Below are positions 43,723 to 55,126 of a stretch of DNA of 64,000 bases, piece by piece. The notes beneath the pieces were generated by a model. It was not told the DNA's origin and made no database searches. It worked only from the letters and a program-made list of their open reading frames with translations. The stretch's first letter is position 1, and every line of letters begins with the position of its first letter. Made by a program: the position numbers and the translations under genes. Source of the stretch: Leuctra nigra (lineage: Eukaryota; Arthropoda; Insecta; Plecoptera; Leuctridae); assembly GCA_934045905.1 (NCBI GenBank), contig OW203773.1, positions 19,641,246 through 19,705,245 on the forward strand, in the 5' to 3' direction.

Positions 43723-46700
43723 CTGAAACAAGTTGAAACAAGTCAATATGCAATCTAATCTGATGCCACAGAAAGGGTTGCCAACCGTCTGGATTTTATC
43801 CGCACACTCCGGAATTGGACAACATTGTCTGTATGCCGAAATTACCTCATTCTGGACAGCATAATGTCCGAAATTGTTGAAAATATGGAACTTACACTAT
43901 ATTTAGCAAATAAAAGTATCAAATCGCCGAAGACTGTAGTCCACAATGCATAAAAATGGCCCAAATGCATTCTCGAAATTAAAAATTTTCCCGGACCTAT
44001 ATAACTGGGGGAGAAATTTAACAAGTAGGAATTATTCAGGCATCTGTGATGAAATTCCTTAGAAGCATTGCCAGAGAATCGAAGATGGAATCCTGCCGCA
44101 AGGAAGAAGCTGGGTGTTGAGAGCCTCAACTATACGATAGGAAGAGATGAGACTGCACTGGTGTGTTTTGTAATTTGCTTTACCTATTTACCCCCCCCCC
44201 CCCCCCCCCCCGACATTGTGTTGAAACAGGCGACAGTTGTTCATTTAGGTAGGTACTACAAAAGTCAGAGATGGTTGTATTTTTTTGAAATGAACATCTA
44301 TTGATCCACCCAAAGCCTGCATAGAATAGAATGAATAACAAAGTTTGAAAGAGAATAAACTACAGTAATAAATACCTTTGAGAACTGCTATGTTGGCTGG
44401 GTGCCGTCTCCTGGCTTGGTGGAGTCTCTTGGCTTGGCCCGATGGTCTCTTGGCTCGGCCCGATGGTCTCTTGGCTCGCTGGAGTCTCTTGGCTCGGTCC
44501 AATGGTCTCTTGGCTCGCTGGAGTCTCTTGGCTCGCTGGAGTCTCTTGGCTCGCTGGAGTCTCTTGGCTCGGTCCAATGGTCTCTTGGCTTGGTCCAATG
44601 GTCTCTTGGCTCGCTGGAGTCTCTTGGCTCGCTGGAGTCTCGTCTGTTGTCGCTACAGGGTCTTGGCTCGCCGATGTTGACGGACCTGCTGCAAGAGAGT
44701 CTCTTTTAAATTCAATACCTACTTCAATTTCAAGCAGAATATCGGAAGATCAAATGGAAGGACAGACTGCACATTTCAGAGATTTATAGAGAAGTTAAGT
44801 ATAAAAATTAGATTTCAGAATAATGTATATTATGACATTGATAGTTGAGATGTGCCTAAATTCAGAGATGGTATTATTTTTTTGAGGGATGAATAGTTAT
44901 TTGAGAATCAAATTAAAAAGATTAAATAGTACTACCTACTAAACTAGGTAGAATCATCTTTGGTAGAATATTGACAAATTCTTCTAGGTAATTTTAAAAC
45001 AGTAAAATTGGCATTGTCGTTAAATTAAGTTAAGACTAAGACGGTTAGTGATGACTACATGAGAGATGGACCACACCTGCGCTGTTATTGCGCCGCTTCT
45101 CTTTACGCCGTGGCCGCGGCGGGAAGTAGCGCTTACGCCGCTGAAACAAGCAGAGCACTCGAGGTGTGAACAACTAAAACAGTGTACACTTTGTACATTA
45201 CAAAAAATATGTCACAAAAATAATAATCGGAAGATAATGTGGAAATCTTAATTTTGTGTGTTGGTACCTATATTTGGAATCAGCGTAACTTTATCTCTGT
45301 AACTTAGGAAGATCGCTGGCAGGGAATAGCAATTCGCGTGACATTGTAAGCCATGTGTGTGTGTGATAAAGGAATGCCTTTAAAACAGCTGAAAATACCT
45401 CGAATCATTCAATAAAACGTCACACATTATATATCACGCAATTCTTTAAACTTCAAAAAATACAATGATATCTCAGACATCAATTACGATGTGAGATGTA
45501 GTGAATAAGTGCTGAAGTGATATTTTCCCACCCGCGCTGGTTTCAACGTTCCTAGTTCCTGGAGATATTAAACCTGTCAAAACAAGTTTACTACTCGACA
45601 TACTCAGTGGATTTTAATATACGATCACACAATGATCTGCATTGTAATGAAGACAATTATGCTATGCATATATCTTTCCAATATTTATTGACCATGCAAC
45701 AAGAAACGGCAACATTTACGTCGGCACTCTCGAACTGGGTCAAATGCGTACTGCATCAGCTAACGTGGGTGACGTCATTAGGTTGCCAATCCATCAAGTT
45801 AGGTTGCCACTTGATGAAGTTTCATCAAAATATCATTAACATAGGGTTTCGTTAGAGATAGTACCTGGAAGCACCGCTCGCAGTATCGAAAGCGCGGGTT
45901 GTTCTGTGACGCGTTGCACAGGCCACACCGCCAGTAGTCGGCGCGAGGCACCTCCGAGTCTTCCGTCTCCGAAGCCGACTCCGTGCCGGACGAGTCGGCG
46001 AGGAGACCCAAGTCCTCGGCTATCCGATGGTCGAGGAACAGCGTCTCCATCGCCTCCTGTTCAAAACACATCAACTCTTTTAACGCGGGATGCGAGCCGG
46101 AAATATTTCCGGAAACTAGCCAAAATAGCAAGATAGGAGCTAAAATTAGTAACGATGTTTTTTATTCTTGGTAAGATTTGCTAAGGTGACGAATTGAAAA
46201 ATTCAAAGAAAAATGGTGAAACCAAGCTGAAAATATTAAAACAAAACTGGACAACTGATATGTAACATTAGAGAGACATATTAATATTATCATATTACAT
46301 ATAGAACTCATACCCTACTGTTTATTTTCTCTACATGTGTTCTGAAACATTAAGAAGTTATTTTGGCAGATTTTTAAAGTTTTCAAAAGATCCAGTTATC
46401 AGCATGGAAACTTGACAATGTGTAGGGAAAGCAATGTGATTAGAAGACTGACCTCTGAGCCGGAGGACGTTGAACCCTCCCGCTTGGTCCGCTTCTCGCC
46501 CAGTGGATCGTCGTCCTCAGAGAAGCTGTCGTCCGGAATGGTGTACTCGCTCTCCTGTTCGCTCTCCGATGTGGTCCGATCTGGCGTGGATCGAGCCAAG
46601 TCTACAACGAATCAAACTTTCATCAGTGAGGGGCGTTCAACACTTTCTACCTTTTGATATATTTATGTATGTATTTTATTTATAGGAGGGGAATACCGTT

Positions 46701-49616
46701 TTACGCATAATTCTTTCTCATCAAGACTGAATCACTTGTAGCTAGTGATGGCAATTTTCTGAAAATTTTCAATGCGTTGAAATTTTTTTAAATTACTTTT
46801 TTTATTGCTTTATTGCACACAATTGTTAATAATATATCTGAAAAAAGCGTAAAATAAAATCAAAATGAAAGCCAAATATAAGCCCAAATCTCAGTTTTTC
46901 TTCGTTGTAATTTTGGCCAGACTGTAATTTCTACATACGCGGGAAATTTGAATGCTGTATTAATGATCATTTTGCACATTTACCACTCAGACAACAACAC
47001 GCATCATAATAGAGTTCAGTATGCATCCCAAGTATGCCCATACATTTATTAAATCGAATATAATTGATTTAAACTTATTCAAAAAATTTCAAATTTTCAA
47101 TGGTCATTGAAAATTTTCTGAAAATTTTCATTTTTCTGAAAATTTTCAAATGAAAATTTTCAATGGGCCATCACTACTTGTAGCCCATAGCAGTGACCAT
47201 AAAGGTCTTTACCCTGCCAAAACCTGCCAAATGGCAGCTCGTGGTAGTCTGTGGTAAAGTTTGTTCACGTTTAGAATATCGAGACGTAATGGCGGCCGTG
47301 TACTACTGTAGTCAAACGAACGAATACCTAAACATGTAAATATCAATATAAAAATCAAAAAATGTGTATAATATGACTATAGATAAAAAATAAATAAATT
47401 TTATTGAATTTTTATAATATTTACTAGGTACAATTAAAAATTGTGTATTTGACATAATTTATACAATTTCAATTATACAAAGAAGAAAGTCTTGCCATTG
47501 ACAGGGCAGTGTTCAAGTGAACAACCAATGAACGACAAAAACGACGAAACGTCAGAAATATTCTTTTAACGTGAACGAACTTTAGAGCCAAAAGTGGGCG
47601 GAGTTACCTACCAGTCAATAAATAAAATAGTCACACAAAACAAACGCTTCAAGGTAGACCAGTACTTGGTAAATAAAATAGGGAGCAATATTACTGCAAA
47701 TAATTAATATTTTATCTGAAACAAAATTCCTCGTGATTATTCACTGTAATTGTAAAAAACAACTGAAATTGACCACAACTTGCCACATCATCGGAGCCAT
47801 GTGTAGAAAGTGGCAGGTTTTGGCCACAAATGTCAAATCGAACAGTCTGTGTTCTGTTCTGCCACCAGTTACCAAAAGTCCAAAACGAACACAGTTTGGC
47901 AATGTGGTAGGTTTTGGCAGTGGAAACAAACGGCCCTACATATTTAACTGACATGCCACACCCACACACATTGCATTTTGTTTTGTTTACTGATGTTTTG
48001 CACAGTGTTAGGTACCTAATACATGACAAGTCATGTTTGAACTGCCTGCAGAGTGTAAAATCCTTAATTTATTATTTTAGAAAGGGGTTTTAGGCAGGGA
48101 CCCGAACCTTTATTAATAAAGGTTCGGGTTCCGGTTCCACAATTTTATTTTATAAAGGTTCGGGTTCCGGTTCGAAAACAAATATTCTTAAAGGTTCGGT
48201 TCCGGTTCCTGCAGGTTCTGGGTTCCGGTTCTCAAATTTTAAATCAAACTATTATAAAACTTCAGTATTTATACCTATGTAAAATTTAATGGAATTAATG
48301 GATTTGGATTTTGTCCTATGAATGCCCAGCATTAGTGTATAGGCAGTGTCTGTATAAAATTCACATGTTGGTGCGCAGAGTAAATATCAGAGGAGACAGT
48401 ATAGTGGCTGCAATTTTCTCCATAAGACAACGTAAACATTCATTTTTCCTGAGCTATCATATTATTCAAATTGTCAGCAATGCAGTTATCATCGCAGTAG
48501 TCAGATTCAAAAATTGAAAACTCGAGCAGCGTTTGCAAATGAAGAATTATTATTTATTATCAAGGATTAAAAATTTCTACAAAAAATACATATTGGAAAT
48601 TTTATCAAAAAATAAACTTTTTACAACTTTGTGAATAATATTCTTTGATAATATATCATAATATTTATATCCAAGTGTTAAAAAATTAAATTGTACTTGA
48701 TTTTTTTATTAAAAGAAGGAACCTTAAAGAACCTTTAAGAACCTAATTGATTATAAAGGTTCGGGTTCCGGTTCTTTTGGGAAAAAGTATAACGGTTCCG
48801 GTTCTGGTTCCGAAATTATAAAGGTTCATAGCCTACCGGTTCTAGGTTCCAGTTCCGGTTCGGGTCCTGGTTTTAGGAGTTTTTTTTTTTGTAGTATTCT
48901 ACTCTACCTACAACCTTTTTCACTGCAAATTTAAAAAGTTCCTGTGGGCAGCGTTTTAATGATGATGATGGACATTGTTGTGATTCGTGATCGTGACCAT
49001 TATTGTCTTCAAAACATCATCAACAAAATGCTGAATGCAAAAAAATCTCACATAGTAGGTACCTAGGTACTTCTACCATTTAGCAAGCCTACCTACTAAT
49101 TCACTACCTACGTTTAAAAAAGGGACGCAATGTCAATTAAAAGCAGAGAGTTGAGTGAAGAGCAGCTGTCTCATTGACTGACAGCTGTTACGTGACCTAC
49201 TTGCCTCTGTTATTCAGTCATGACTCATGATCGAAAAAGCCGACTAATTTGTGTTTCTTGTGTTTTATAGCTATTTAGTCAGTCAGGGCTTTTATACGGT
49301 AGGTATCAATTAAACTTTTGTTAATTGACAATGGAGCATCTGAAACTTTATCATAGCTTTAAACAACCTTTGAAATCCATTGACAGCTTTTGTAAAAAAA
49401 ATTTGATCACTAAACGTTATGATCACTTTGAAATTTCTTGCTCACCGGTCTCCCTGTCCTGAAGGCTGCAGATACTGTCGGACACATTTGAATCATTTGA
49501 GTCCTCGGGGTACAGGGGCGGGATCTCCGGCCCCAGTACCACGAGCCGCCAACGCTTTACCTCATCTTCTTCCACTCCCTCTTCTTCCTCGTCCTCTCGA
49601 GGTCGCTTGCGAGAAA
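43542..49616 (-). CDS. Mdm2: Mdm2-type E3 ubiquitin ligase, last six exons (N-terminus not found)
   Basis: Exons on the minus strand: 49616-49446, 46601-46453, 46056-45865, 45140-45077, 44688-44376, 43722-43542. All joins are GT-AG and phase-consistent: 1070 coding bases plus one from an earlier exon, 356 aa. In order: a Lys/Arg and Glu stretch (SRKRPREDEEEEG); acidic Ser-rich blocks (ESEQESEYTIPDDSFSEDDD); a RanBP2-type zinc finger (DYWRCGLCN...RYCERCFQ); a basic patch (RRKRYFPPRPRRKEKRR), possibly nuclear-localising; a repeat domain with 15 SQ dipeptides; and a C2H2C4 RING (CQICLESPPN, HGKGAHLNFACYKCAK, CPLC). This is the Mdm2 layout, and the RING histidines fit the Mdm2/MdmX class. Mdm2 ubiquitinates p53 in the nucleus. 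The p53-binding SWIB domain should lie upstream, between 49.6 and 54.8 kb or beyond, but I could not identify it. Confidence 0.88.
43780..44211. repeat. Dispersed repeat and C23 homopolymer in the last Mdm2 intron
   Basis: 43780-44010 matches 36980-37140. A run of 23 C residues lies at 44189-44211. Between them, 44060-44130 can be read as PENRRWNPAARKKLG, of unknown origin. Confidence 0.5.
44376..44688 (-). CDS. Mdm2: Mdm2 exon encoding the SQ-repeat domain
   Basis: Phase 1 in, phase 2 out. About 104 codons built from 18-bp (SQETPA) and 21-bp (SQETIGP) units, with SQ dipeptides at 15 positions including SQDP, SQHSS and a final SSQ at the junction. SQ is the core target of ATM/ATR-type kinases. 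Plus-strand ORFs over the same bases are shadows of the repeat. Confidence 0.8.
45077..45140 (-). CDS. Mdm2: Mdm2 exon: basic patch
   Basis: RRKRYFPPRPRRKEKRRNNS, 64 bases, acceptor gtttcag, donor gtgtgg. Confidence 0.75.
45865..46056 (-). CDS. Mdm2: Mdm2 exon: acidic region and RanBP2-type zinc finger
   Basis: 64 codons, phase 0 both ends. EAMETLFLDHRIAEDLGLLA, SGTESASETEDSEVP, then the W-x-C-x2-C...N...C-x2-C finger ending CFQ. Donor gtacta is slightly weak. Confidence 0.85.
46453..46601 (-). CDS. Mdm2: Mdm2 exon: acidic Ser-rich block
   Basis: LARSTPDRTTSESEQESEYT, IPDDSFSEDDDPLGEKRTKR, EGSTSSGSE. Acceptor gttgtag, donor gtcagt. This corresponds in position to the central acidic region of Mdm2. 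Confidence 0.82.
46743..47176. mobile_element. hAT-like element 4, GAAAATTTTC motif (Mdm2 intron)
   Basis: 434 bp, TAGTGATGG...CCATCACTA, exact 8-bp duplication CTTGTAGC (46735-46742, 47177-47184). Many TGAAAATTTTC words lie near both ends. Confidence 0.9.
47270..47600. repeat. Dispersed repeat, reversed relative to 37330-37660
   Basis: See the copy near 37.4 kb. AT-rich, with no gene. Confidence 0.5.
48095..48869. mobile_element. hAT-like element 5, GGTTCCGGTTC motif (Mdm2 intron)
   Basis: 775 bp, CAGGGACCCGAACC...GGTTCGGGTCCTG, exact 8-bp duplication GTTTTAGG (48087-48094, 48870-48877). Both ends are dense in GGTTCGGGTTCCGGTTCC; the centre is AT-rich with no transposase. Confidence 0.9.
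49446..49616 (-). CDS. Mdm2: Mdm2 exon: basic/acidic region upstream of the acidic domain
   Basis: SRKRPREDEEEEGVEEDEVK, RWRLVVLGPEIPPLYPEDSN, DSNVSDSICSLQDRET. Acceptor ttcactag, donor gtgagc, phase 1 in and out. Confidence 0.75.
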
Positions 49617-50172
49617 CTAGTGAAAAAGAACAATTGATTATTTTCCAATCTGTCTGACAGACGAAGTAGGAATCCCTTCATCAGGTAATGGCTTATCGTA
49701 ATATATTCCTACTTATAGGTACGTCCTAGATAATTCAGATGATACAGTTTGATTAGATACATAACCTAAAACTTACAATTGGAACTACAAGCTTGCGTCA
49801 AAATATTGCTGCCGACTGCTGTCATTATTTCTTGAGCCGTAACACGTGAAATGAAATCCAGAAGAACACGTATTTTCTAGAACTTTGAATGAATAATATG
49901 CTGAAAACCAACAAGAGAAGTGACTGCTGCTGGCTACGCACGCTAAGCAAGTTTGAGCAGGTTTCTAGTGTGTGGCCTTGAACTTGACTGTTTATGAATG
50001 AGAAATGTTACGTTGCTCATGTTGGCTACATGTATAAAAGATGCGGGATATTCAAACTGGTCACTCTTTGAAAATCGGATTTTCCAACAAAATATTAAGG
50101 CGTACTCGTACCTACATATTCTAAATATTCAAAAGTCAACCCATAGAAACATTCAGTAGGTATTTCCTTACA
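49617..50172. other. No further exon recognised
   Basis: AT-rich; presumably intron of the Mdm2 gene. Confidence 0.4.
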
Positions 50173-50176
50173 TTAA

Positions 50177-50795
50177 CCCTCCAAGTGCCAACGTCGATTT
50201 TTTCGACACTTCGTAAAATTGGGGCCCTAAATTTTATTTAAGGGCGCACAGTGTATTTTATTGGTGGATTTGTTTATTTGATCAATAGTGGATCAATCGT
50301 TGAGCTGGATCAGTCGGTAAAATTACTTTAGAAGGCCGTGAAACATGATTCATAAAGATGGTGGTGAATTCTCGCCTATTGTTACCATGTGTGCAATTGC
50401 GCATGCGTAACTACTAAAATCGACTTATCTTTTATTCTATTGCATATAATTGTTTGATTATTTTTTTGGTATTTCTCAGCATTGTAAATTACATTTATTT
50501 TGATAAAAACGATCATGGTCATTAGTGATTATTTTGTGCAAATAATTTGGCAAAATACCTTTTTATATGTAATTAAATTTTATACGATTAATTATATTTT
50601 TAATCAATTGATATTTCGAAAAAAACTAAAATGTCATGCACTCATATAATTCTTTGGAGTCTTCTGAAACTTTTAAAACCAATCCCAATATTGTTGATCA
50701 ATTAATTCATCTTCAAATTAATTTTCCCAATTATGTCCACATTTCTGCTAAATAGGGCTGGCACTATACACTTTTTAGCCTTGGCACTTGTAGGG
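50177..50795. mobile_element. piggyBac-like MITE, copy 2
   Basis: 619 bp flanked on both sides by TTAA (50173-50176, 50796-50799). Ends CCCTCCAAGTGCCAA and TTGGCACTTGTAGGG. Near-identical in reverse to 31049-31709. TTAA duplication plus CCC ends is the piggyBac hallmark. No transposase. Confidence 0.9.
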
Positions 50796-50826
50796 TTAAG
50801 ATGATTTTTGAATAAATCAAAAGCGT

Positions 50827-51067
50827 TAATATATATCGCGACCCTGCTTCCAACTATTGTCGGGTCAGGGGGTGGGATGATCCCACCAATGTTCTAGGGC
50901 ACTTGTGTTCTCAGAGCCGACTTGCCAAGTCCGACACTCCACACTTCTTCAATCTCTTCTTCCAGTTCTTCAGCCTCCTCTCTTTCCACCAGCTCCCTCC
51001 ATCTCTCTCTGTCTTCCCACCACTTCTCTGTTGTAATTACTCCCCAACACTCTCCTCTTTCTTCTGC
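50827..51067 (-). pseudogene. 3' end of a LINE, copy 2
   Basis: Reverse complement of 41240-41470, including the coding tail and 3' UTR. 5'-truncated at about 51067 and ends beside the piggyBac-like MITE. Confidence 0.65.
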
Positions 51068-52068
51068 TTAAACCGAAAAAATTAAAATGTCTTTTAAAAA
51101 TTCCATTTTACATGGTTTTGATTTTTCAAAATGAAACTGAGCCATTACCTTCTATTAGGATTTTTGGAATATTTGTGGTTACTATACCAAAACCTTATCT
51201 TAGGTACCTACCGGAAAAGCTTGCCGACTTGGGTGCCAGCTTTTAATGCACAAAAATAATGTAGCTACATGTCAGGTACCTAGTTGAATCTACAGGTGAT
51301 GAATAATTATTGAATTTATGCGATAAGAAACAGGCAGGTAGGTAACTAGGTATTGAGAACACAATAATTTTAGTTCAGATATGAAGAATAAAGCCGAATA
51401 AAAATCAAAACTAATATTTATATAGCATTTTAATCACTGGAATATTTTCATTTACAAGAAACATATTATGTAAATAAGCTAACAAGGTTCTTTCACAATA
51501 TTTAAATTAGTATGGATTTTGTTTGACGAGTAGGAAAAATACCATTACAACGTACGCTTGTAAACTTGTGTCTTGAAATAAGAAATAACATCAAACAACA
51601 CCAGAACGAAGCAAATAATTGAAAATACAAGTAGAAATATTCTGACATCAAATTTACCAGATCAATTCAACGCTTTCGTAATAATTGTGATTTTGTTTAA
51701 ATTCCCTTTTCGAGGTACAATGTCGTTTGGAAAAAACCCAAACAAAAAAGGATAAACAGTACATTTTGATTGCGAAAAATATCTTGTTCAGGTAGGATTC
51801 GGTGTCTTACTGATCATAAATAAATATTCAAATCGAAGTTCAGATAAAACAACTATCAATACGCAACAAACTGCTTGGCAATGTCTTGATATTGATTCAA
51901 CTAAATTTATTGTATCATTCATAGCCTAATTCTCGAATCAAAGTTTAAATGTAAAATAGATATTATATAAATATAATGTGGGTAGGATTTGTAAACATGG
52001 GAAGCTACAATTTGAAATTATCACCTTCAAAATAAGTCTCTATGGGGCATTATTATATATTTTCATTA
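51068..52068. other. No gene seen
   Basis: AT-rich. Mdm2 N-terminal exons were looked for and not found. Confidence 0.4.
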
Positions 52069-52076
52069 GGGGTGTG

Positions 52077-52849
52077 CGAGTACTCGAAATTTCGAGTGCG
52101 AGTCGAGTTTGGGGGGTGAATCAAGTCAAAAAGGGTTAAACTCGACTTTTTCGAGTTTTAAAAAAAAATATATATATATTTTTTTTTTAAGACATTATAT
52201 TTTATCCTGTCTACATCCTTAACAGACCCCTACCTACTTCTTCCATCAATAATCCACTCCTCAACTTACAAGAACACATGAATTTCTGTTAAAATGTCAC
52301 ACAATGAAATAATAATGCAGCATTGTTGGATGAAATTGTTGAGATTTGTAAAATATGATATTCCTGCTGATAAGTGACATAACTCGTCTAAGTACTTCTG
52401 ACAATACTTCTAGGAATGCAAAAACCCAGAATTCTTGGCCTAAGGAAGTTCTAGGGTCTTTCTTTGGCCTTTACATACTATGTAGTGCCTAGTACCAAGT
52501 AGTATTTCTAGATGCAGATTGCATGGATTTTTCCCCCCAAAATACAGTAGCTGTTTAAGCTTAGATCTTTACTTGTCATTCCAAGCTACAAATTTCTAGT
52601 AGCAGCACTTCAAACCCCAGTAGTATGAGAATCAAAATTATTTACCTATACACATCTTATCTTATAATAAGAAATTACATGAATTAGCAGCCCTACAATG
52701 TATAGATGATGTATGATTAATGTAAATATTTCTATTCATTTTGTGATGGTCGAATAATAATTTTATGACCTAATAGTACATAGGTGAACATTTGCTGAAC
52801 ATGACTCGAACTCGACTCGACCTTAAAATATCAAACTCGCACAGCCCTA
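52077..52849. mobile_element. hAT-like element 6, ACTCGA motif
   Basis: 773 bp, TAGGGGTGTGCGAGT...ACTCGCACAGCCCTA, exact 8-bp duplication ATTTTCAT (52069-52076, 52850-52857). The ends repeat ACTCGA and TCGAGT words; no transposase. Confidence 0.9.
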
Positions 52850-53239
52850 ATTTTCATTCTTGGGAAATAAAACAAACTTTTATGAATAAATCTCTTAAGT
52901 CCCAGGCCAAATATCACTATCAAATGTTTGAGGAAAATACATTTCAAGTAATAAATAAATTTGGAATTCCCATTTAAAGCAGAATTATAATTCATTTAAT
53001 TTATTAAATTATAATTAATTATAACTAATTGTAACTATAATTTATTGAGCACATGTACCTGCTGCCAAAGTTTAAAATATTTATGTTTGCCTCAAGTGAT
53101 AACTTCAAATTAAGCCAATATCAAATCAAATTAATAAAAAAAAATCAGCAACGTAAGCTGTGACGCCATGCAATTGTTGGATAAACATTATTAAACATCA
53201 TTCTAATCGGGTCCAGAAATCATAGTAGATAACATAGCT

Positions 53240-53575
53240 TATGTGTACAGAAATACAACTGGTTAAACATAGCCAAAGGGTACGGAAATACGACCGGTTA
53301 AACATAGCCAAAGGGTACGGAAATACGACCGGTTAAACATAGCCAAAGTGTACATAAATACAACTGGTTAAATGTAGCCAAAGTACAGTTATACTTATAC
53401 AACTGGTTAAACATAGCCAAAGTACAGTTATACAACTGGTTAAACATAGCCAAAGTGTACAGAAATACAACTGGTTAAATGTAGCCAAAGTACAGTTATA
53501 CAACTGGTTAAACATAGCCAATGTGTACAGAAATACAACTAGTTAAACGGAGCCAAAAAGTACGGAAATACAGAA
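53240..53575. repeat. Minisatellite, about 10 imperfect units of 30-40 bp
   Basis: Reiterates 'aatacaactggttaaacata' and 'gccaaagtgtacagaaatac' with small variants. The 62-aa minus-strand ORF over it is a repeat artefact. Confidence 0.85.
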
Positions 53576-53805
53576 CTCTTGACTCGCATGCCATTTGAAT
53601 TGATACTGAACTATGTGTAGTACTATGAGAATTGTGAAAAGAATCTGCAAAAATTGCTGCATTTCTTGTTATGAATAATTATCAGCTTTTAAATTATCAG
53701 CTTTTAAGCTGTCAAAAACCTACTTGGTAGCATCAATAATCGAACAACCGTGTTCAAAAAACTTCTAAGTGAATTTCTGACACTCAAAAGCAATTAAATT
53801 GTAAA

Positions 53806-53961
53806 AGGCCGGGAAGGACGAACGTTGTATTCAGTTGGTCAGTTAGTGGAAGTTAGTGAATCCCATTATCTGTGTAATTCGCGACCGACAACTGCACTAG
53901 TTGTTTAACTGCCCACTAACTGTCGATAGTTAGCTAATCCAAAGTTGCTCCTACCCGGCCT
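53806..53961. mobile_element. 156-bp MITE
   Basis: Ends aggccgggaaggacgaac and complement of gttgctcctacccggcct, with inverted 'agttagtg' and 'cactaact' words inside. Confidence 0.7.
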
Positions 53962-54850
53962 GATACCAGAAATGAAGCCCATTTATGTACATTCTCTTCC
54001 ACATCTCCGTTAGTACAAATAGAATATTTAAACACTAGGGACAGGTTAACGGATATAAAACGCAGGCACCACCGTACCTCCATACAAAGCCGTCCGTGAA
54101 TTGTGGATAGTATATAATTATTAAAAAAAACTGATAGAACTAAACTGTCAACTTCTGTTATAACATACTCGGTAGAAAAATAAGATCGCTTCTATGTGGA
54201 TTGAACTAAGGCCTAGGGCGAATAAGCCGACTGAGAACGTAGCTAAGCTTGCGACCAAACCAAATCGAGACGATTCCTTCGTATAAATATCGGATACCGT
54301 TCGCGATTCTGTCACTCGGTCTGCCAACTAAAAGCATTTGAACAGAAGTTCTTTAATAATATCAAATTACCTCAAAATATTCTTTGATGGATGTTTTATT
54401 AGCATTGTTACAACAATAGAATGTGAAAGAATCGAGATAAAAGGCTCAATTACGTTGGTATTCATACATATAAAATGCATTTATGTTGTAAGAAGTTATT
54501 GCTCCTGGCATGACAGTCTTCTTTAACTACTTTATTTAATTTCTCAACCCATTTACTTAATTAATTAACTCTACAATTAGCCATTAAGCAGGTAGCTGAC
54601 CTCGAGATCACGCTCTTTATCAACGTAAATGCTGTTAAATGTATAAATACTTCCAGTAATAGAGCCTATTAACATAGATTACTCCCCTTCTAACGTTGTA
54701 GGTACATATAGTACGTTATTATAAGGCCCAGTTATTATGATTCGGAGTCAGCAGACGAAGTGAACAGAAAACATTTTCGTTAAGATCTAGCTAAAAAAAA
54801 ATTGTAAAAATCTCATATAAATCATAAAAATACAGCTAACAACGTTAGAG
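53962..54850. other. No gene seen; 3' flank of the 54.8-kb gene
   Basis: AT-rich. Any poly(A) site of the minus-strand gene ending at 54851 would lie here. Confidence 0.4.
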
Positions 54851-55126
54851 TTATTCTTGCGCGCCGACGTTATTCCCTCCCGTTAGAAGGTTGACTAACG
54901 TCGCGTATTTCTCGATCTTCAGGTTGCTAAACCTCCCGAGGTGGTTTCTGAGCAGCTGGGCGTCGAGCTCGACCAACGACGAGGGCGGGTTATCGCCGGT
55001 GACCGACGAGGAGGCTTCCAGGAGGTCCTGGATGAACGCCGACCAATCGGGGCTCTCCTTCTCGTCCGACGCGGTGAACAGCTCCTCGCCGCGGAGGATG
55101 AGGGCGGCCAGGGCGGACACTCCGAA
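54851..55126 (-). CDS. Helical protein, last exon
   Basis: FGVSALAALILRGEELFTAS, DEKESPDWSAFIQDLLEASS, then LVELDAQLLRNHLGRFSNLK and a short tail ending VGAQE and TAA. Acceptor cccccgcag. Confidence 0.75.
   Translation of the reverse strand, partial: FGVSALAALILRGEELFTASDEKESPDWSAFIQDLLEASSSVTGDNPPSSLVELDAQLLRNHLGRFSNLKIEKYATLVNLLTGGNNVGAQE

Noticed and set aside
43558..43746. Minus-strand ORF with LFQRGATLPDLPGVAAQRDH
   Set aside because: Wrong frame of the Mdm2 RING exon; the correct frame shows all eight zinc ligands.
44378..44789. Plus-strand ORFs of repeated SLLAR/SWLAG type
   Set aside because: Shadows of the SQ-repeat exon; the minus-strand frame is fixed by splice phases on both sides.
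53240..53575. CRISPR-like repeat array
   Set aside because: Units are contiguous and variable with no unique spacers, and the genome is eukaryotic; it is a minisatellite.
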